DNA from: Dokdonella fugitiva
GTDB taxonomy: Bacteria > Pseudomonadota > Gammaproteobacteria > Xanthomonadales > Rhodanobacteraceae
Direction: 5' to 3'
Assembly (NCBI RefSeq): GCF_004342425.1
Contig: NZ_SLWQ01000001.1
Location: 582,252 to 646,251 of the forward strand
DNA: 64,000 nucleotides
This document shows positions 52,127 to 61,831 of this stretch, piece after piece. The position numbers and the translations under genes were made by a program. Under the pieces are notes generated by a model that was not told the origin of the DNA, did no database searches, and saw nothing but the letters and a program-made list of their open reading frames with translations. Each line of letters begins with the position of its first letter. Positions within the stretch are counted from its first letter, which is position 1.

Positions 52127-54121
52127 ATGAGAACGCGTCTTGGCCATTACGACATCGTCGCCGAACTGGGCCGCGGCGGCATGGGCGTGGTCTACAAGGG
52201 CTACGAAGCCTCGTTGAACCGCTATGTCGCGATCAAGGTGCTGGCGGACTCGCTCGCCCACGATGAAGCGATCAAGGAACGCTTCCTGCGCGAAGCGCGC
52301 AGCATGGCGGCGCTCAACGACCCGCACATCATCCAGATCTACTTCATCGGCGAGGACGAGGGCCAGACCTACTTCGTGATGGAGTTCGTCGAGGGCGAGT
52401 CGCTCGGCTCGATGCTCAAGCGCGACCATCGCCTCACCGTCGAACAGGCGGCGAAGGTGATCCAGCAGACCGCGATGGGCCTGGCGACCGCGCACGACCG
52501 CGGCGTGATCCACCGCGACATCAAGCCCGGCAACCTCATGATCACGAGCCGTGGCGCGGTCAAGATCGCCGACTTCGGCATCGCGCTGTCGAACCAGGAC
52601 CTGTCGAAGAAGCTGACATCGACCGGCGAATTCGTCGGCACGCCGGGTTACCTCTCGCCCGAGGTCTGCCTCGGCAAGCCGGTCGACCAGCGTTCGGACA
52701 TCTTCTCGCTCGGCATCGTGCTGTTCGAGATGCTGACCGGCAAGATGCCGTTCAACGACGAGTCGCCGCTCGGCCTCATGCTCGAAGTGGTGAAGGCGCA
52801 GATCCCCGACGTGCGCGAGATCAACCACGACGCCGACCCGCAGATCGCGCGCATCCTCGCCAGGATGATCGCGAAGGAACCGGCCGAGCGCTACCAGAAC
52901 TGCCACGAGCTCGTCACCGACCTCAACACGCACCCGCTCGTCGCCAAGGGCGGCCCGATCACCGTGCAGACCAGGCTGTCGCCGGCCGCGGCGACGATGA
53001 TCGGCCAGAAGACGCCGGTGTCGGGCCAGGCTTCGCTGCCGCAGACGCCGCAGACGCCGATGCGCAACGTCGCCGCGCAGGCGAACACGCGCATCACGCC
53101 GACCGGCCAGCCGCTGCCGCCGCCGATGCAGGGCGGTCACCAGGCCGTGCTCGACCGCCCGACCTCGGTCAGCGGCCAGGCGCCGCGCAGCTCGGCGCTG
53201 CCGTGGGCGATCGCGGCGCTGCTGCTGCTCGGCGTCGCCGGTGGCAGCTATGCGATGCGCGATCGCATCCCGGTGCTCGCGAACCTGTTCGGCACGCCCG
53301 CGCCGACGGTCGTCGCAACCGCGACGACGCCGACCTCGACCGCGACGGTCGGCGCGACCGATGCGGTCGGCGCGAACCCGCCGCCGGCGCCGCCGAGCGC
53401 GACCAGCGTCGCCGCGAGCACGGCCGCGGACGCGCCGGCGACCGACGCCTCGACGACGCCGGCCTCCGCGACGACCGATGCCGCGGATCCACCCGCGCCA
53501 CCGAGCGAGGCCGTCGCGAGCACGACCGATGCGGGCGCCGACGCCGGCGCGCCGGCGGCTCGCGCTTCGCAGGCCGGCATGGAAGCGCTGCACGACCTGC
53601 CCGTCGCGAAAGCGGCCGAGGATGCGGCGCAGGCACCGGGGCCGCGCGTCGCCAAGGTGACGCCGACCGACACGCCGGCGACGCCGCCGCGCCCGCGCGT
53701 GCCGACCATCGCGGTCGTGTCGAGCGGCGACGACGTGATCTCCTCGCCGGCCGAGGACGCGCTCGTCGGCATGCTGCAGAGCCGTGGCTTCCGCGTCATC
53801 GAAGGCGGCCGCGGCCGTGGCGACTCGCCGAACCTGCGTGCGCTCGCCGGCAAGGCTGATGCGGTCGTGTTCGTCCATGCGCGCCCGGTCGGCACGCAGC
53901 AGATGAATTACTACGGCCAGAGTTCGACCCTGTACACCGTGCAGCTCGGCGTGCGCGCCTACCGCGTCTCCGACGGCAGCGTGCTCTGGCGGAGCAGCGG
54001 CGAACAGGTCAACTTCACGAGCCTCAATGCGGCCGAGAAGGCGCGCGAAGCGATCGAGCCGCTGCTCGACGCGGTCGACACGCAACTCGCCGAGTTCCGC
54101 TCGCGCGGTCGTCGCGGTTAG
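52127..54121 (+). CDS. Transmembrane Ser/Thr protein kinase with periplasmic domain
   Basis: 664 residues. The Hanks-type kinase domain (~8-265) is complete: G-R-G-G-M-G-V-V-Y, V-A-I-K-V-L, H-R-D-I-K-P-G-N, D-F-G-I-A and G-T-P-G-Y-L-S-P-E. After a Gln/Pro-rich juxtamembrane linker comes one membrane segment (~358-378), an Ala/Thr/Pro-rich spacer and a C-terminal domain (~525-664: I-A-V-V-S-S-G-D-D-V, D-A-V-V-F-V-H-A-R-P-V-G, G-V-R-A-Y-R-V-S-D-G) similar in outline to CsgG/LpoB-like periplasmic domains. It probably senses an envelope state and phosphorylates cytosolic targets. GGAGGGA precedes the ATG; TAGGAT lies at 52082. No phosphatase gene is adjacent. Confidence 0.88.
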   Translation: MRTRLGHYDIVAELGRGGMGVVYKGYEASLNRYVAIKVLADSLAHDEAIKERFLREARSMAALNDPHIIQIYFIGEDEGQTYFVMEFVEGESLGSMLKRDHRLTVEQAAKVIQQTAMGLATAHDRGVIHRDIKPGNLMITSRGAVKIADFGIALSNQDLSKKLTSTGEFVGTPGYLSPEVCLGKPVDQRSDIFSLGIVLFEMLTGKMPFNDESPLGLMLEVVKAQIPDVREINHDADPQIARILARMIAKEPAERYQNCHELVTDLNTHPLVAKGGPITVQTRLSPAAATMIGQKTPVSGQASLPQTPQTPMRNVAAQANTRITPTGQPLPPPMQGGHQAVLDRPTSVSGQAPRSSALPWAIAALLLLGVAGGSYAMRDRIPVLANLFGTPAPTVVATATTPTSTATVGATDAVGANPPPAPPSATSVAASTAADAPATDASTTPASATTDAADPPAPPSEAVASTTDAGADAGAPAARASQAGMEALHDLPVAKAAEDAAQAPGPRVAKVTPTDTPATPPRPRVPTIAVVSSGDDVISSPAEDALVGMLQSRGFRVIEGGRGRGDSPNLRALAGKADAVVFVHARPVGTQQMNYYGQSSTLYTVQLGVRAYRVSDGSVLWRSSGEQVNFTSLNAAEKAREAIEPLLDAVDTQLAEFRSRGRRG

Positions 54122-54133
54122 GTTGGGGAGGGA

Positions 54134-54167
54134 CCGGTGCGACGGCGCTTCGGCGCCGTCGCACCGG
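54134..54167 (+). terminator. Strong hairpin after the kinase gene
   Basis: Perfect stem CCGGTGCGACGGCGC / GCGCCGTCGCACCGG with a TTCG tetraloop, 13 nt after the stop, without a T-run. A Rho-assisted terminator or processing signal. Confidence 0.6.
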
Positions 54168-54323
54168 GTATCCCCCGCATGCGTCAGGGGAATGCACCGC
54201 TTTGCGTGCGCCTGTCCGCGCGCTCCGTGTTCCGGCCTCCACCCTTTCCCCACGTGCTCGCATCCGTCCCGGGGCGGGACTAGCATGTCCGCGCCATCCA
54301 CTGGCGCAACCTGGGGAAGGACC

Positions 54324-54915
54324 ATGAAGACGAAGCTGGTCGCACTGTTCGCGTTCGCAATCGTGGGCCCGGCCGGCGCGGAAAACGTCGCGCAGCCGGA
54401 GATGAGCAAGGAGCAGCAGGAAATGGCGGCCGCGTTCGAGCGCATGGGCGAAGTGCGCGCCGAACACAGGCAGCTCGCGTATTTCGTCGGCGACTGGAAG
54501 ACGAAGACGACGGTGTGGATGGACCCGAAGGCACCGCCGCAGGAAAGCCGCGGCACGTCCCACGGCGAGGCGACGTTCGGCGGTCGTTACATCGAGACGA
54601 AGTTCGACGGCGACATGATGGGCCAGCCGTTCAGCGGTCGCGGCGTGATGGGCTACGACAACCTCGGCGGCAAGTTCTTCAGCACCTGGTACGACAGCAT
54701 GTCGACCGGCTTCTTCCTCGCCTACGGAAGTTACGACAAGGCGAGCAACAGCTACACCTAGCCACGGCTCGATGGACGACCCGATGGCGCCGAAGACGAG
54801 CGTCCCCGTGCGCGCGGTCGTGCACATCGTCGACCCTTCGCACTACACGTTCGACTGGTACGAGACGCGCGGCGGCAAGGAAAGCAGGACGATGCAGATC
54901 GAGTACAGCAAGTAG
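54324..54915 (+). pseudogene. DUF1579 gene interrupted by a one-base insertion
   Basis: The ATG at 54324 (GGGAAGG upstream) opens a signal peptide (M-K-T-K-L-V-A-L-F, cleavage after G-A-E) and a DUF1579 domain (F-V-G-D-W-K-T-K-T, G-R-G-V-M-G-Y-D-N-L, S-T-W-Y-D-S-M-S-T-G). It stops at TAG (54759-54761) just after S-N-S-Y-T. One base later in the +1 frame the protein continues H-G-S-M-D-D-P-M-A-P-K, then V-V-H-I-V-D and F-D-W-Y-E to a TAG at 54913. Removing one base near 54761 restores a normal ~197-residue protein. Either a real recent frameshift or a sequencing error. Confidence 0.85.
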
Positions 54916-54932
54916 GCACGCACGTCCGCCCG

Positions 54933-55005
54933 GGGTGGGCCTTGGCCCCCTTGGCCCACCCATGCGTCTCCAAAAAGACGGTGGGCCACGGCGCCCTGGC
55001 CCACC
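54933..55005. repeat. Two similar hairpins
   Basis: GGGTGGGCC...GGCCCACCC and GGTGGGCCA...TGGCCCACC, separated by a CCAAAAAGAC spacer. They lie between the convergent ends of the DUF1579 and 55032-55991 genes and may serve as a bidirectional terminator. Confidence 0.6.
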
Positions 55006-55031
55006 GATCGTGTCCCCCGAAAGCGGCGACC

Positions 55032-55991
55032 CTACGTGGCGACGCCGATGTAGATCGTCCACAACACGTAGCCGGGCGCGGTCGCGGGATCGGCCGCGTG
55101 CATCGACAGGCTCGCTTCGCCGAGCTGCAGCGACGTCCACCATTCGGCCGAGCGCAAGGCGAGGAACGACGCCTGCAGCGCGTTGACGGCCGCGCTGCCC
55201 GGTGTTTCCGGCTGGCCCGAAAGATCGACGCCGCCTTCGGCGAGCAGCACGCGGCAACTGCCGGTGCGGCATTCGACCGATGCGAGCAGCACGTCATGCG
55301 GAGGATCCGACGGCAATTCCGCGACCCATGCCTGCAGATGGCCGCGTAGTTCGCGCGCGCGCGTCGCCGCATCGTCTCCGCCGTCGCCGCGACCGTCGAA
55401 CTCCTTCTGCATCGCCGCGTCGCGGCTTTCGCCTTCCTCTTCGCCGTCGCCGGCCTGCTCGAGCGCGGCCATGCGCTCGGCGAACAGGTCGATCGCGTGG
55501 TCCTCGTCGATCGTCGCAGGCGCTTCGGCGGCGCCGCCGTCGCCTGCGTCGTCGGCACTCGGGGGGATGGCCGATGGTTCTTCAGCGTCCGCGCCGGGCG
55601 TCGCGTCGGCGGCGTCTGGGGGAGCCTGCGCCTCCGGCTCTGCCTGCGCGGGTGCCGTCGGGGCGTCGGCGACCGGGGCCTGCGCGGGTGGCGTCGGTGA
55701 CGGCGCGGGCGCGGGTGCAGGCGCGGGCGGCGCCACCTGCACGGCGGCCTCGACCGGCTTTACTGCCGATGGAGGCAGCTCGGCCGGCGGGGGCGCTGCG
55801 GACGACTCCACTGCGGCGACGCGCGTAACGGACGAAGGAGCCGGAGCCGCCGGCGGTGGCGGCGGCTCCGGCGCGGGCGCAGGCCGTGAAGCGAGCGGCT
55901 GCGAACGGATCGGCTGCAGCGGCCATAGCCACCAGGCGGTCGCCATGGCGGCGACGACGGCGGCAACGACGAGCACGGTCTGGCGCTGCAT
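55032..55991 (-). CDS. Pro/Ala-rich membrane-anchored protein
   Basis: 319 residues. One membrane segment (~5-22), a long Pro/Ala-rich stalk (~35-150), an acidic helical region (A-I-D-L-F-A-E-R-M) and a compact C-terminal domain with a cysteine pair (V-E-C-R-T-G-S-C-R-V-L-L). The C-x4-C beta motif occurs in several exported proteins of this group, and the arrangement suggests a periplasmic domain held away from the membrane. No function is known. Confidence 0.68.
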   Translation of the reverse strand: MQRQTVLVVAAVVAAMATAWWLWPLQPIRSQPLASRPAPAPEPPPPPAAPAPSSVTRVAAVESSAAPPPAELPPSAVKPVEAAVQVAPPAPAPAPAPSPTPPAQAPVADAPTAPAQAEPEAQAPPDAADATPGADAEEPSAIPPSADDAGDGGAAEAPATIDEDHAIDLFAERMAALEQAGDGEEEGESRDAAMQKEFDGRGDGGDDAATRARELRGHLQAWVAELPSDPPHDVLLASVECRTGSCRVLLAEGGVDLSGQPETPGSAAVNALQASFLALRSAEWWTSLQLGEASLSMHAADPATAPGYVLWTIYIGVAT

Positions 55992-56131
55992 GGAACCGAC
56001 CTCGGCAGGGGGAGGAGGGTGATTGTCGCCGAGGCGGCGCGCAGCCGCACGCGAAGGACGCGGGCTTGGTCACCGCATGGGTTGGCCGGGCGGGGCGCCG
56101 CGGGACTCGCCGCTTCGCGGCTCGACCCGCC

Positions 56132-58396
56132 CTACAGGGGGGCGAGGTTCGCGTAGGCGAGCACGAGGCGCTTGCGCCCGGCGCCGGCGAAATTCACTTC
56201 GACGAGCGTGTGCGCACCCGCGCCTTCGTAGGCGAGCACGACGCCTTCGCCGAAACTCGCGTGGCGCACGCGCTGGCCGAGCTTGAACGGCACCGCCGCC
56301 TCCTGCAGCACGGGCCGTCCGGCGAACGCGGGACGGCTCACCTGCACCTTCGGCCGCACCTCGTGCACGAGTTCGGCCGGGATCTCGGTGAGGAAGCGCG
56401 ACGGTCGTGCATACGATTCGATGCCATGCAGGCGGCGCGATTCCGCATACGTGAGCACGAGCCGCTCGCGCGCGCGCGTGATGCCGACATAGGCGAGGCG
56501 GCGCTCCTCTTCGAGGCGTCCTGCCTCTTCGGTCGACTTCTGGCTCGGGAACAGGCCGTCCTCCAGTCCGACGAGGAACACCTGGGGGAACTCGAGGCCC
56601 TTGGCCGAATGCAGGGTCATCAGCTGCACGCAGTCCTGCCAAGCCTCGCCCTGCCCTTCGCCCGCCTCGAGCGCGGCATGGGCGAGGAACGCCGCGAGTT
56701 CCGACAGGCCCGCTTCGAGGTCTTCGGGCGTGCGGCGGAAGCGCGCCGCGACGTTGACGAGTTCGTCGAGGTTCTCGGTGCGCGATTCGGCGCTGCCGCG
56801 GCTGTCCTTCTCGTAGAACTCGCGCAGGCCGGAGCGCGCGAGCGCATGCTCGACCTGCTCGGACAAGGCGAGCGGCTCGTCCGGACCGACCGGCTCGCCG
56901 TCGCCGACCATCGCCTCGGTCGGCGCGCCCGCGTCGAGCAGGCGCGCGCCCGCGAGCGTGAAGCCGCCCGATGCGGCGAGGCAATCGCGCGCGAGCTGTT
57001 CGACCAGCTGCAGGAAACCGCGCAGTGCGTTGCGCGCGCGGCCGGCGAGCGCATCCGAGCCGAGCTCGGCGAGCGCGGCCTCCCACAGCGACAGCGTGTC
57101 GCGCCGAGCGCGCTGGCGCAGGCTGTCGAGCGTGCGATCACCGATGCCTCGCGGCGGCGTGTTGACCGCGCGTTCGAACGCCGCGTCGTCGTGACGGTTG
57201 GCGACGAGGCGCAGGTACGCGAGCGCGTCCTTGACCTCGGCGCGATCGAAATAGCGCAGCCCGCCGTACACGCGGTAGGCGATGTCGTGCTGGATCAGCT
57301 GTTCTTCGAACGTGCGCGACTGCGCGTTCGAGCGATACAGGATCGCATGGTCGGACGGGCGCGCGTCGCCACGCAGGCCCTCGCGGATGCGCTCGACGAC
57401 GTAGCGCGCCTCGTCCTGTTCGTTGTACGCCGCGTAGAGTTCGATCGGCGTGCCGTCGTCGCCCGCGGTCCACAGCTGCTTGCCGAGGCGATCCGGGTTG
57501 TGCGCGATCACCGCATTCGCGGCGGCGAGGATGGTGCCGGTCGAGCGGTAGTTCTGTTCGAGGCGGATCGTGCGCGCGCTCGGGAAGTCGCGCAGGAAAT
57601 GCTGCACGTTCTCGACGCGCGCCCCACGCCAGCCGTAGATCGCCTGGTCGTCGTCGCCGACCACGAACACCTGGCCGGTCGAGCCGGCGAGCACGCGCAC
57701 CCACGCGTACTGCAAGGTGTTGGTGTCCTGGAACTCGTCGATGAGCAGGTGGCGGTAGCGCTCGCGGTAGTGGCGCAGCAGCTCGTCGTTCTGCAACCAG
57801 AGCTCGTGCGCGCGCAGCAGCAGCTCGGCGAAGTCGACCACGCCCGCGCGCCGGCAGGCTTCCTCGTAGGCGCGGTAGACGTCGATGAGCACGCGATTGA
57901 CCGGATTGAAGCCGGGATCGAGCGCGTCGGGCCGCTTGCCTTCGTCTTTCGCGGCATTGATGAACCAGCACGCCTGGCGCGGCGGGAAGCGCGACTCGTC
58001 CAGCCCTAGGCCCTGCATCGTGCGCTTGACCATGCGCAGCTGGTCGTCGGCGTCGAGGATCTGGAACGTCTCCGGCAGTTTCGCCTCGCGCCAGTGGCGG
58101 CGCAGCAGGCGGTGCGCGATGCCATGGAACGTGCCGATCGTGAGGCCGCGGCCGTCGCCCTCGATGAGGCTCTCGGTGCGCCCGCGCATTTCGCCGGCCG
58201 CCTTGTTCGTGAACGTGACCGCGAGCACCGACCATGGCGAGACGCGCTCGACTTGCAGCAGCCAGCCGATGCGGTGGGTGAGCACGCGCGTCTTGCCCGA
58301 GCCGGCGCCGGCGAGCACGAGGTAGTGGCCCGGTGGCGCAGTGACCGCTTCGCGTTGCGCCTCGTTGAGTCCGTCGAGCAGGTGTGACACGTCCAT
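56132..58396 (-). CDS. uvrD: DNA helicase II UvrD
   Basis: 754 residues, near the normal ~720-740. All SF1A helicase motifs are present: L-N-E-A-Q-R-E-A-V Q-motif, A-G-A-G-S-G-K-T Walker A, T-F-T-N-K-A-A, D-E-F-Q-D-T-N, G-D-D-D-Q-A-I-Y-G-W-R-G-A, Y-R-S-T, H-S-A-K-G-L-E-F and V-G-I-T-R-A-R. It acts in nucleotide excision and mismatch repair. TACAAT at 58404-58409 ends 7 nt before the ATG, predicting a leaderless message. No LexA box was seen there. Confidence 0.96.
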   Translation of the reverse strand: MDVSHLLDGLNEAQREAVTAPPGHYLVLAGAGSGKTRVLTHRIGWLLQVERVSPWSVLAVTFTNKAAGEMRGRTESLIEGDGRGLTIGTFHGIAHRLLRRHWREAKLPETFQILDADDQLRMVKRTMQGLGLDESRFPPRQACWFINAAKDEGKRPDALDPGFNPVNRVLIDVYRAYEEACRRAGVVDFAELLLRAHELWLQNDELLRHYRERYRHLLIDEFQDTNTLQYAWVRVLAGSTGQVFVVGDDDQAIYGWRGARVENVQHFLRDFPSARTIRLEQNYRSTGTILAAANAVIAHNPDRLGKQLWTAGDDGTPIELYAAYNEQDEARYVVERIREGLRGDARPSDHAILYRSNAQSRTFEEQLIQHDIAYRVYGGLRYFDRAEVKDALAYLRLVANRHDDAAFERAVNTPPRGIGDRTLDSLRQRARRDTLSLWEAALAELGSDALAGRARNALRGFLQLVEQLARDCLAASGGFTLAGARLLDAGAPTEAMVGDGEPVGPDEPLALSEQVEHALARSGLREFYEKDSRGSAESRTENLDELVNVAARFRRTPEDLEAGLSELAAFLAHAALEAGEGQGEAWQDCVQLMTLHSAKGLEFPQVFLVGLEDGLFPSQKSTEEAGRLEEERRLAYVGITRARERLVLTYAESRRLHGIESYARPSRFLTEIPAELVHEVRPKVQVSRPAFAGRPVLQEAAVPFKLGQRVRHASFGEGVVLAYEGAGAHTLVEVNFAGAGRKRLVLAYANLAPL

Positions 58397-58470
58397 CGTC
58401 GTGATTGTACCGGCCAGCCGTGCCGAACGGCCGATGCAAGAAAGCCCGCGATGCGACGATCATCTGCGGC

Positions 58471-59946
58471 ATGAAGCGGATCGCCGCCCTGTGGTGCGTC
58501 GTGTTGCCGTTCGCCGCGGGCCTCGTCGCGGCGGGCGAGCCCGCGCGGTACGCACTGCGCTACGACGCGGCCACGCGCACGATGCATGCCTCGCTCTGCC
58601 TCGATCGCGCGGCGACGCTGCAACGCTTCTCGGGCGACGCATCGGCGCCCGGGCACGTCGAAGACCTCGCGCGCTCGAGTGGCGCGCCGCTGCAACAGGG
58701 CGGCGACGGCTGGAGCGCGCGCGACTGGCGCGCGGGCGAATGCCTGCGCTGGCGCGCCGACCTTGGCCGCATCGCCGACGCGAACGCGCGAAGCAGCGCG
58801 CTGCGGGCGGCCGAGACCATCACCGACCCGGGTGGCTGGCTGCTCTGGGCCGCCAATGTCGCCGCCGCCGACGCGCGCGTCGACCTTCCCGCCGGCATCG
58901 CACTATCCACGCCGTGGACCCCCGAGCCTTCCGCCGGCACGACGCGCAGGTACCACATCGAACGCACCCCGCCGGACTGGCTCGCGCGCATCGCGATCGG
59001 CCGCATGTCCGAGACGACGATCCAACGACCCGGTGGCCGCCTGCACGTCGCGATCGGCGGCCCGCCCGACCCGGCGCAGCGCCGGCGCTTGCTGGCCTGG
59101 CTCGGGCGTGTCAGCGACGCGGCGACGACCGCGTACGGCCACCTGCCGCTCGCCGACGTGCAGGTCCTCGTGATCCCCGTCGGCGCGCAGCGCGACGCGG
59201 TCGTGTTCGGCCAGTCGACGCGCGGCGAAGGCAACGGCCTCACCCTGTTCGTCGATCCCTCGCGCGACGCGCACGCGTTCGAACGCGACTGGATCGCGGT
59301 GCACGAGCTGTCGCACCTGTTCCACCCGCACCTCGGCGCGCGCGGCGCGTGGCTCGCCGAGGGCCTCGCGACCTACCTGCAGAACGTGCTGCGCGCACGC
59401 GCGGGCCTGCTCACGCCCGCGCAGGCCTGGGCCGAACTCGCCGACGGCTTCGCGCGCGGCCGCGCCGCGACGCCGCGTGGCGACGCCACGCCGCTCGAAC
59501 AGGCCTCGCTCGACATGGAACGCGCGCACGGCTACACGCGCGTGTACTGGAGCGGTACCGCCTACTGGCTCGCCGTCGACCTCGAACTGCGCCGCGCGAG
59601 CGGCGGCCGCATCGGCGTCGACGAAGCGCTGCGCCGCTTCGACGCCTGCTGCCTCGCGCCGACGCGAAGCTGGACACCACAGGCGTTCGTCGAGCGCCTC
59701 GACGCCCTGGCGGGCACCGACGTCTTCGCCCGCCGCTGGCGCGAATACCGCACCCTCACGCGTTTCCCGGCCACCCCTGCCCTCGACACCGTCGATGCAG
59801 CGGCGCGTGCGGGGATCATGGGAGCTGGCGGCGGGGACGAAGCGGAAGGCGAAGGAAGAGACTGGAACACGAAGGGCACGAAGGAAAGGCCCATCGAGCG
59901 GAAGAGCTTGAAACACGGAGCACCCGAAGGAAGAGGTTTCAGGTGA
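58471..59946 (+). CDS. Secreted protein with HExxH metallopeptidase motif
   Basis: 491 residues. Signal peptide (cleavage near V-A-A-G-E), a beta-rich N-terminal half, then a zinc-peptidase-like region: V-H-E-L-S-H-L-F-H-P-H and, 14 residues after the second His, the glutamate in L-A-E-G-L-A-T-Y. This gluzincin spacing resembles M61/M1-type enzymes. The last ~40 residues (G-D-E-A-E-G-E-G-R-D-W-N-T-K-G-T-K-E) look like read-through into a dispersed CACGAAGG-type repeat rather than native protein. Confidence 0.75.
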   Translation: MKRIAALWCVVLPFAAGLVAAGEPARYALRYDAATRTMHASLCLDRAATLQRFSGDASAPGHVEDLARSSGAPLQQGGDGWSARDWRAGECLRWRADLGRIADANARSSALRAAETITDPGGWLLWAANVAAADARVDLPAGIALSTPWTPEPSAGTTRRYHIERTPPDWLARIAIGRMSETTIQRPGGRLHVAIGGPPDPAQRRRLLAWLGRVSDAATTAYGHLPLADVQVLVIPVGAQRDAVVFGQSTRGEGNGLTLFVDPSRDAHAFERDWIAVHELSHLFHPHLGARGAWLAEGLATYLQNVLRARAGLLTPAQAWAELADGFARGRAATPRGDATPLEQASLDMERAHGYTRVYWSGTAYWLAVDLELRRASGGRIGVDEALRRFDACCLAPTRSWTPQAFVERLDALAGTDVFARRWREYRTLTRFPATPALDTVDAAARAGIMGAGGGDEAEGEGRDWNTKGTKERPIERKSLKHGAPEGRGFR

Positions 59947-60047
59947 AAGGCTCTTCTCGCGCTTGATCTTCTCCGTCTGCTCCCTGTTCCAATTCCTTTT
60001 CCTGATTGCTTTTCCTTCGTGTCCGGGCTTTCCAGCTTCCGGAGGAC

Positions 60048-60677
60048 TCAGTGCGAGTCCGCGCGGTCGCGCGAGCCGTTGCCGTTGGACATGATGCGGT
60101 CGGTCCACGCGATGCCGATCGCCGAGGCGATGAAGACGCAGTGGATGATCGTCTGCCACATCACGCCGTTGGCGGTCACCATCGTGCAGCCGCGGCCGGC
60201 GCCGGTCGTGATCTCGGCGGCGGCCTGGGCGATGAGGTCCGGCGTGCAGAACGGCATGCCGCCGATCGCGCCGGCCTCGATGAAGCTCTTCAGGAGGTGG
60301 ATCGAGCTGATGCCGATGATCGCCATCGCGAGCTTGACCTTGAGCACCGACGCGTTGACGTGGCTCAGCCACTCGGGCTGGTCGGGATGGTCTTCCAGGC
60401 GCAGGCGCGAGACGAACGTCTCGTAGCCGCCGACGATGACCATGATCAGCAGGTTCGAGATCATCACGACGTCGATGAGGCCGAGCACGATCAGCATGAT
60501 CGCCTGCTCGCTGAGGCGGAACGCGTCGTGCATGAGGTGCCAGAGTTCCTTCACGAACAGCACGACGTACACGCCCTGCGCGACGATGAGGCCGAGGTAG
60601 AGCGGCAGCTGCAGCCAGCGCGCGGAGAAGATCAGCGAGGGCAGCGGCGACAGCGGGGAATGGTTCGATGGGCTCAT
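60048..60677 (-). CDS. UPF0114 (YqhA-like) inner-membrane protein
   Basis: 209 residues with four membrane segments. The conserved stretch [18 protein letters not shown] and the later [18 protein letters not shown] are the UPF0114 signature. Function unknown. It is slightly longer than the usual ~165 residues because of an extended segment with M-P-F-C-T-P-D and a second Cys (G-R-G-C-T). Confidence 0.88.
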   Translation of the reverse strand: MSPSNHSPLSPLPSLIFSARWLQLPLYLGLIVAQGVYVVLFVKELWHLMHDAFRLSEQAIMLIVLGLIDVVMISNLLIMVIVGGYETFVSRLRLEDHPDQPEWLSHVNASVLKVKLAMAIIGISSIHLLKSFIEAGAIGGMPFCTPDLIAQAAAEITTGAGRGCTMVTANGVMWQTIIHCVFIASAIGIAWTDRIMSNGNGSRDRADSH

Positions 60678-60750
60678 GCGCGGTCCGGCGGATTCGGTGA
60701 ACGCGCACGCTACCGCAAAACGCCCGCATCGCGCACCCGTCCCGGTGCCA

Positions 60751-61824
60751 TCAGCGGGTCATGGACGTATCGAATGTCGCCGCGACGACGCGCACGCCGG
60801 GCACGCTGCACACGTAGTCCGCGCCCATCAGCTGCGACGGCGTGCGGTAACCGCCCGCGGGCGCGGCGGCGAGCACGTGCGCGGCGATGTCGAGCGCACA
60901 GGTCACGGTGAGCGCATAGCCGTTCGGCGTGACGAGCTGGACCCGCTCGACCCGGCCGGCGGCGTCGCGCGCCTCGCCCCAGATCCGGCACTGCGTCGCC
61001 GCGCGGCGCGCGGCATCCGGCCCGGGACGCGCGCCCGCGCGTGCCTCGAGCCAGGCGCGCAACGGCGCGAACCGCAGCAGCGGACGCGCGAGGCGCAGGC
61101 GGCGCAGCGAGCGGATCGCGCGCGGCGGCAGCGCGAGATAGACCTCGATGTCGGGGATGCCGGTCGACACGTACGCGGTGTAGACGTCGCCCCACGGGAT
61201 CGTCGTCGCGCTGCGCTCGACGCCGTCCTCGCGCACGAAGCTGCGCGTCTTCCATGCCAGCGGCACCTCGACGAGCTCGCCGCCGATGCGTGCGCGGCCG
61301 CCGCGCGCGAGCCCCTCGACGCTGGTCCGTGCCGTGCCCGGGCTGGTGCCGCCGCCCGCCTCGAACGCGAGCACGAGCGCGGTTGCCGCCGGCAGCGCGC
61401 GCTTCAGCAGCGCAGCGACCCCATCGGTGGGCACGACGTCGAAGCCGGCGCCGGGCGCGACGACGATGCCGCGCTCGCGGGCGCGCGTGTCGGCGCGATG
61501 GCAGTGCGCGAACACGTCGATCTCGCCGGTGATGTCGAGGTAGTGCACGCGCCGGGCGAGGCAGGCCTCGAGCAGCGGCGCGGCCGTGCGCGTGAACGGG
61601 CCGGCGCAGTTGAGCAGCAGGTCGACGTCGTCGAGTCCGCGCGCGACCGCGGCGGCGTCGTCGAGGCCGAACGCGCGCGAACGCAGGCCGAGGCGCCGGG
61701 CGAGTGCCTCGACCGCTTCGCGGTTGCGGCCGCCGAGCACCGGCGACAGGCCGCGCCGGGCCGCTTCCTCGGCGATCAGCGTGCCGGTGTAGCCGTTCGC
61801 CCCGTAGACGAGCACGCGTTGCAT
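60751..61824 (-). CDS. Saccharopine dehydrogenase-like NAD(P)-binding protein
   Basis: 357 residues. It opens with a Rossmann motif [15 protein letters not shown], then L-L-L-N-C-A-G-P-F and Y-L-D-I-T-G-E. This group (trans-acting enoyl reductase-like or saccharopine-dehydrogenase-like) acts on lipid or polyketide intermediates in some bacteria, so lysine metabolism should not be assumed. It starts 7 nt after the 2OG-oxygenase stop, in one unit. Confidence 0.82.
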   Translation of the reverse strand: MQRVLVYGANGYTGTLIAEEAARRGLSPVLGGRNREAVEALARRLGLRSRAFGLDDAAAVARGLDDVDLLLNCAGPFTRTAAPLLEACLARRVHYLDITGEIDVFAHCHRADTRARERGIVVAPGAGFDVVPTDGVAALLKRALPAATALVLAFEAGGGTSPGTARTSVEGLARGGRARIGGELVEVPLAWKTRSFVREDGVERSATTIPWGDVYTAYVSTGIPDIEVYLALPPRAIRSLRRLRLARPLLRFAPLRAWLEARAGARPGPDAARRAATQCRIWGEARDAAGRVERVQLVTPNGYALTVTCALDIAAHVLAAAPAGGYRTPSQLMGADYVCSVPGVRVVAATFDTSMTR

Positions 61825-61831
61825 GCGGGCA

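Noticed and set aside
54759..54761. Stop-codon read-through in the DUF1579 gene
   Set aside because: The continuation is in the +1 frame, not the same frame, so a one-base insertion explains it better.
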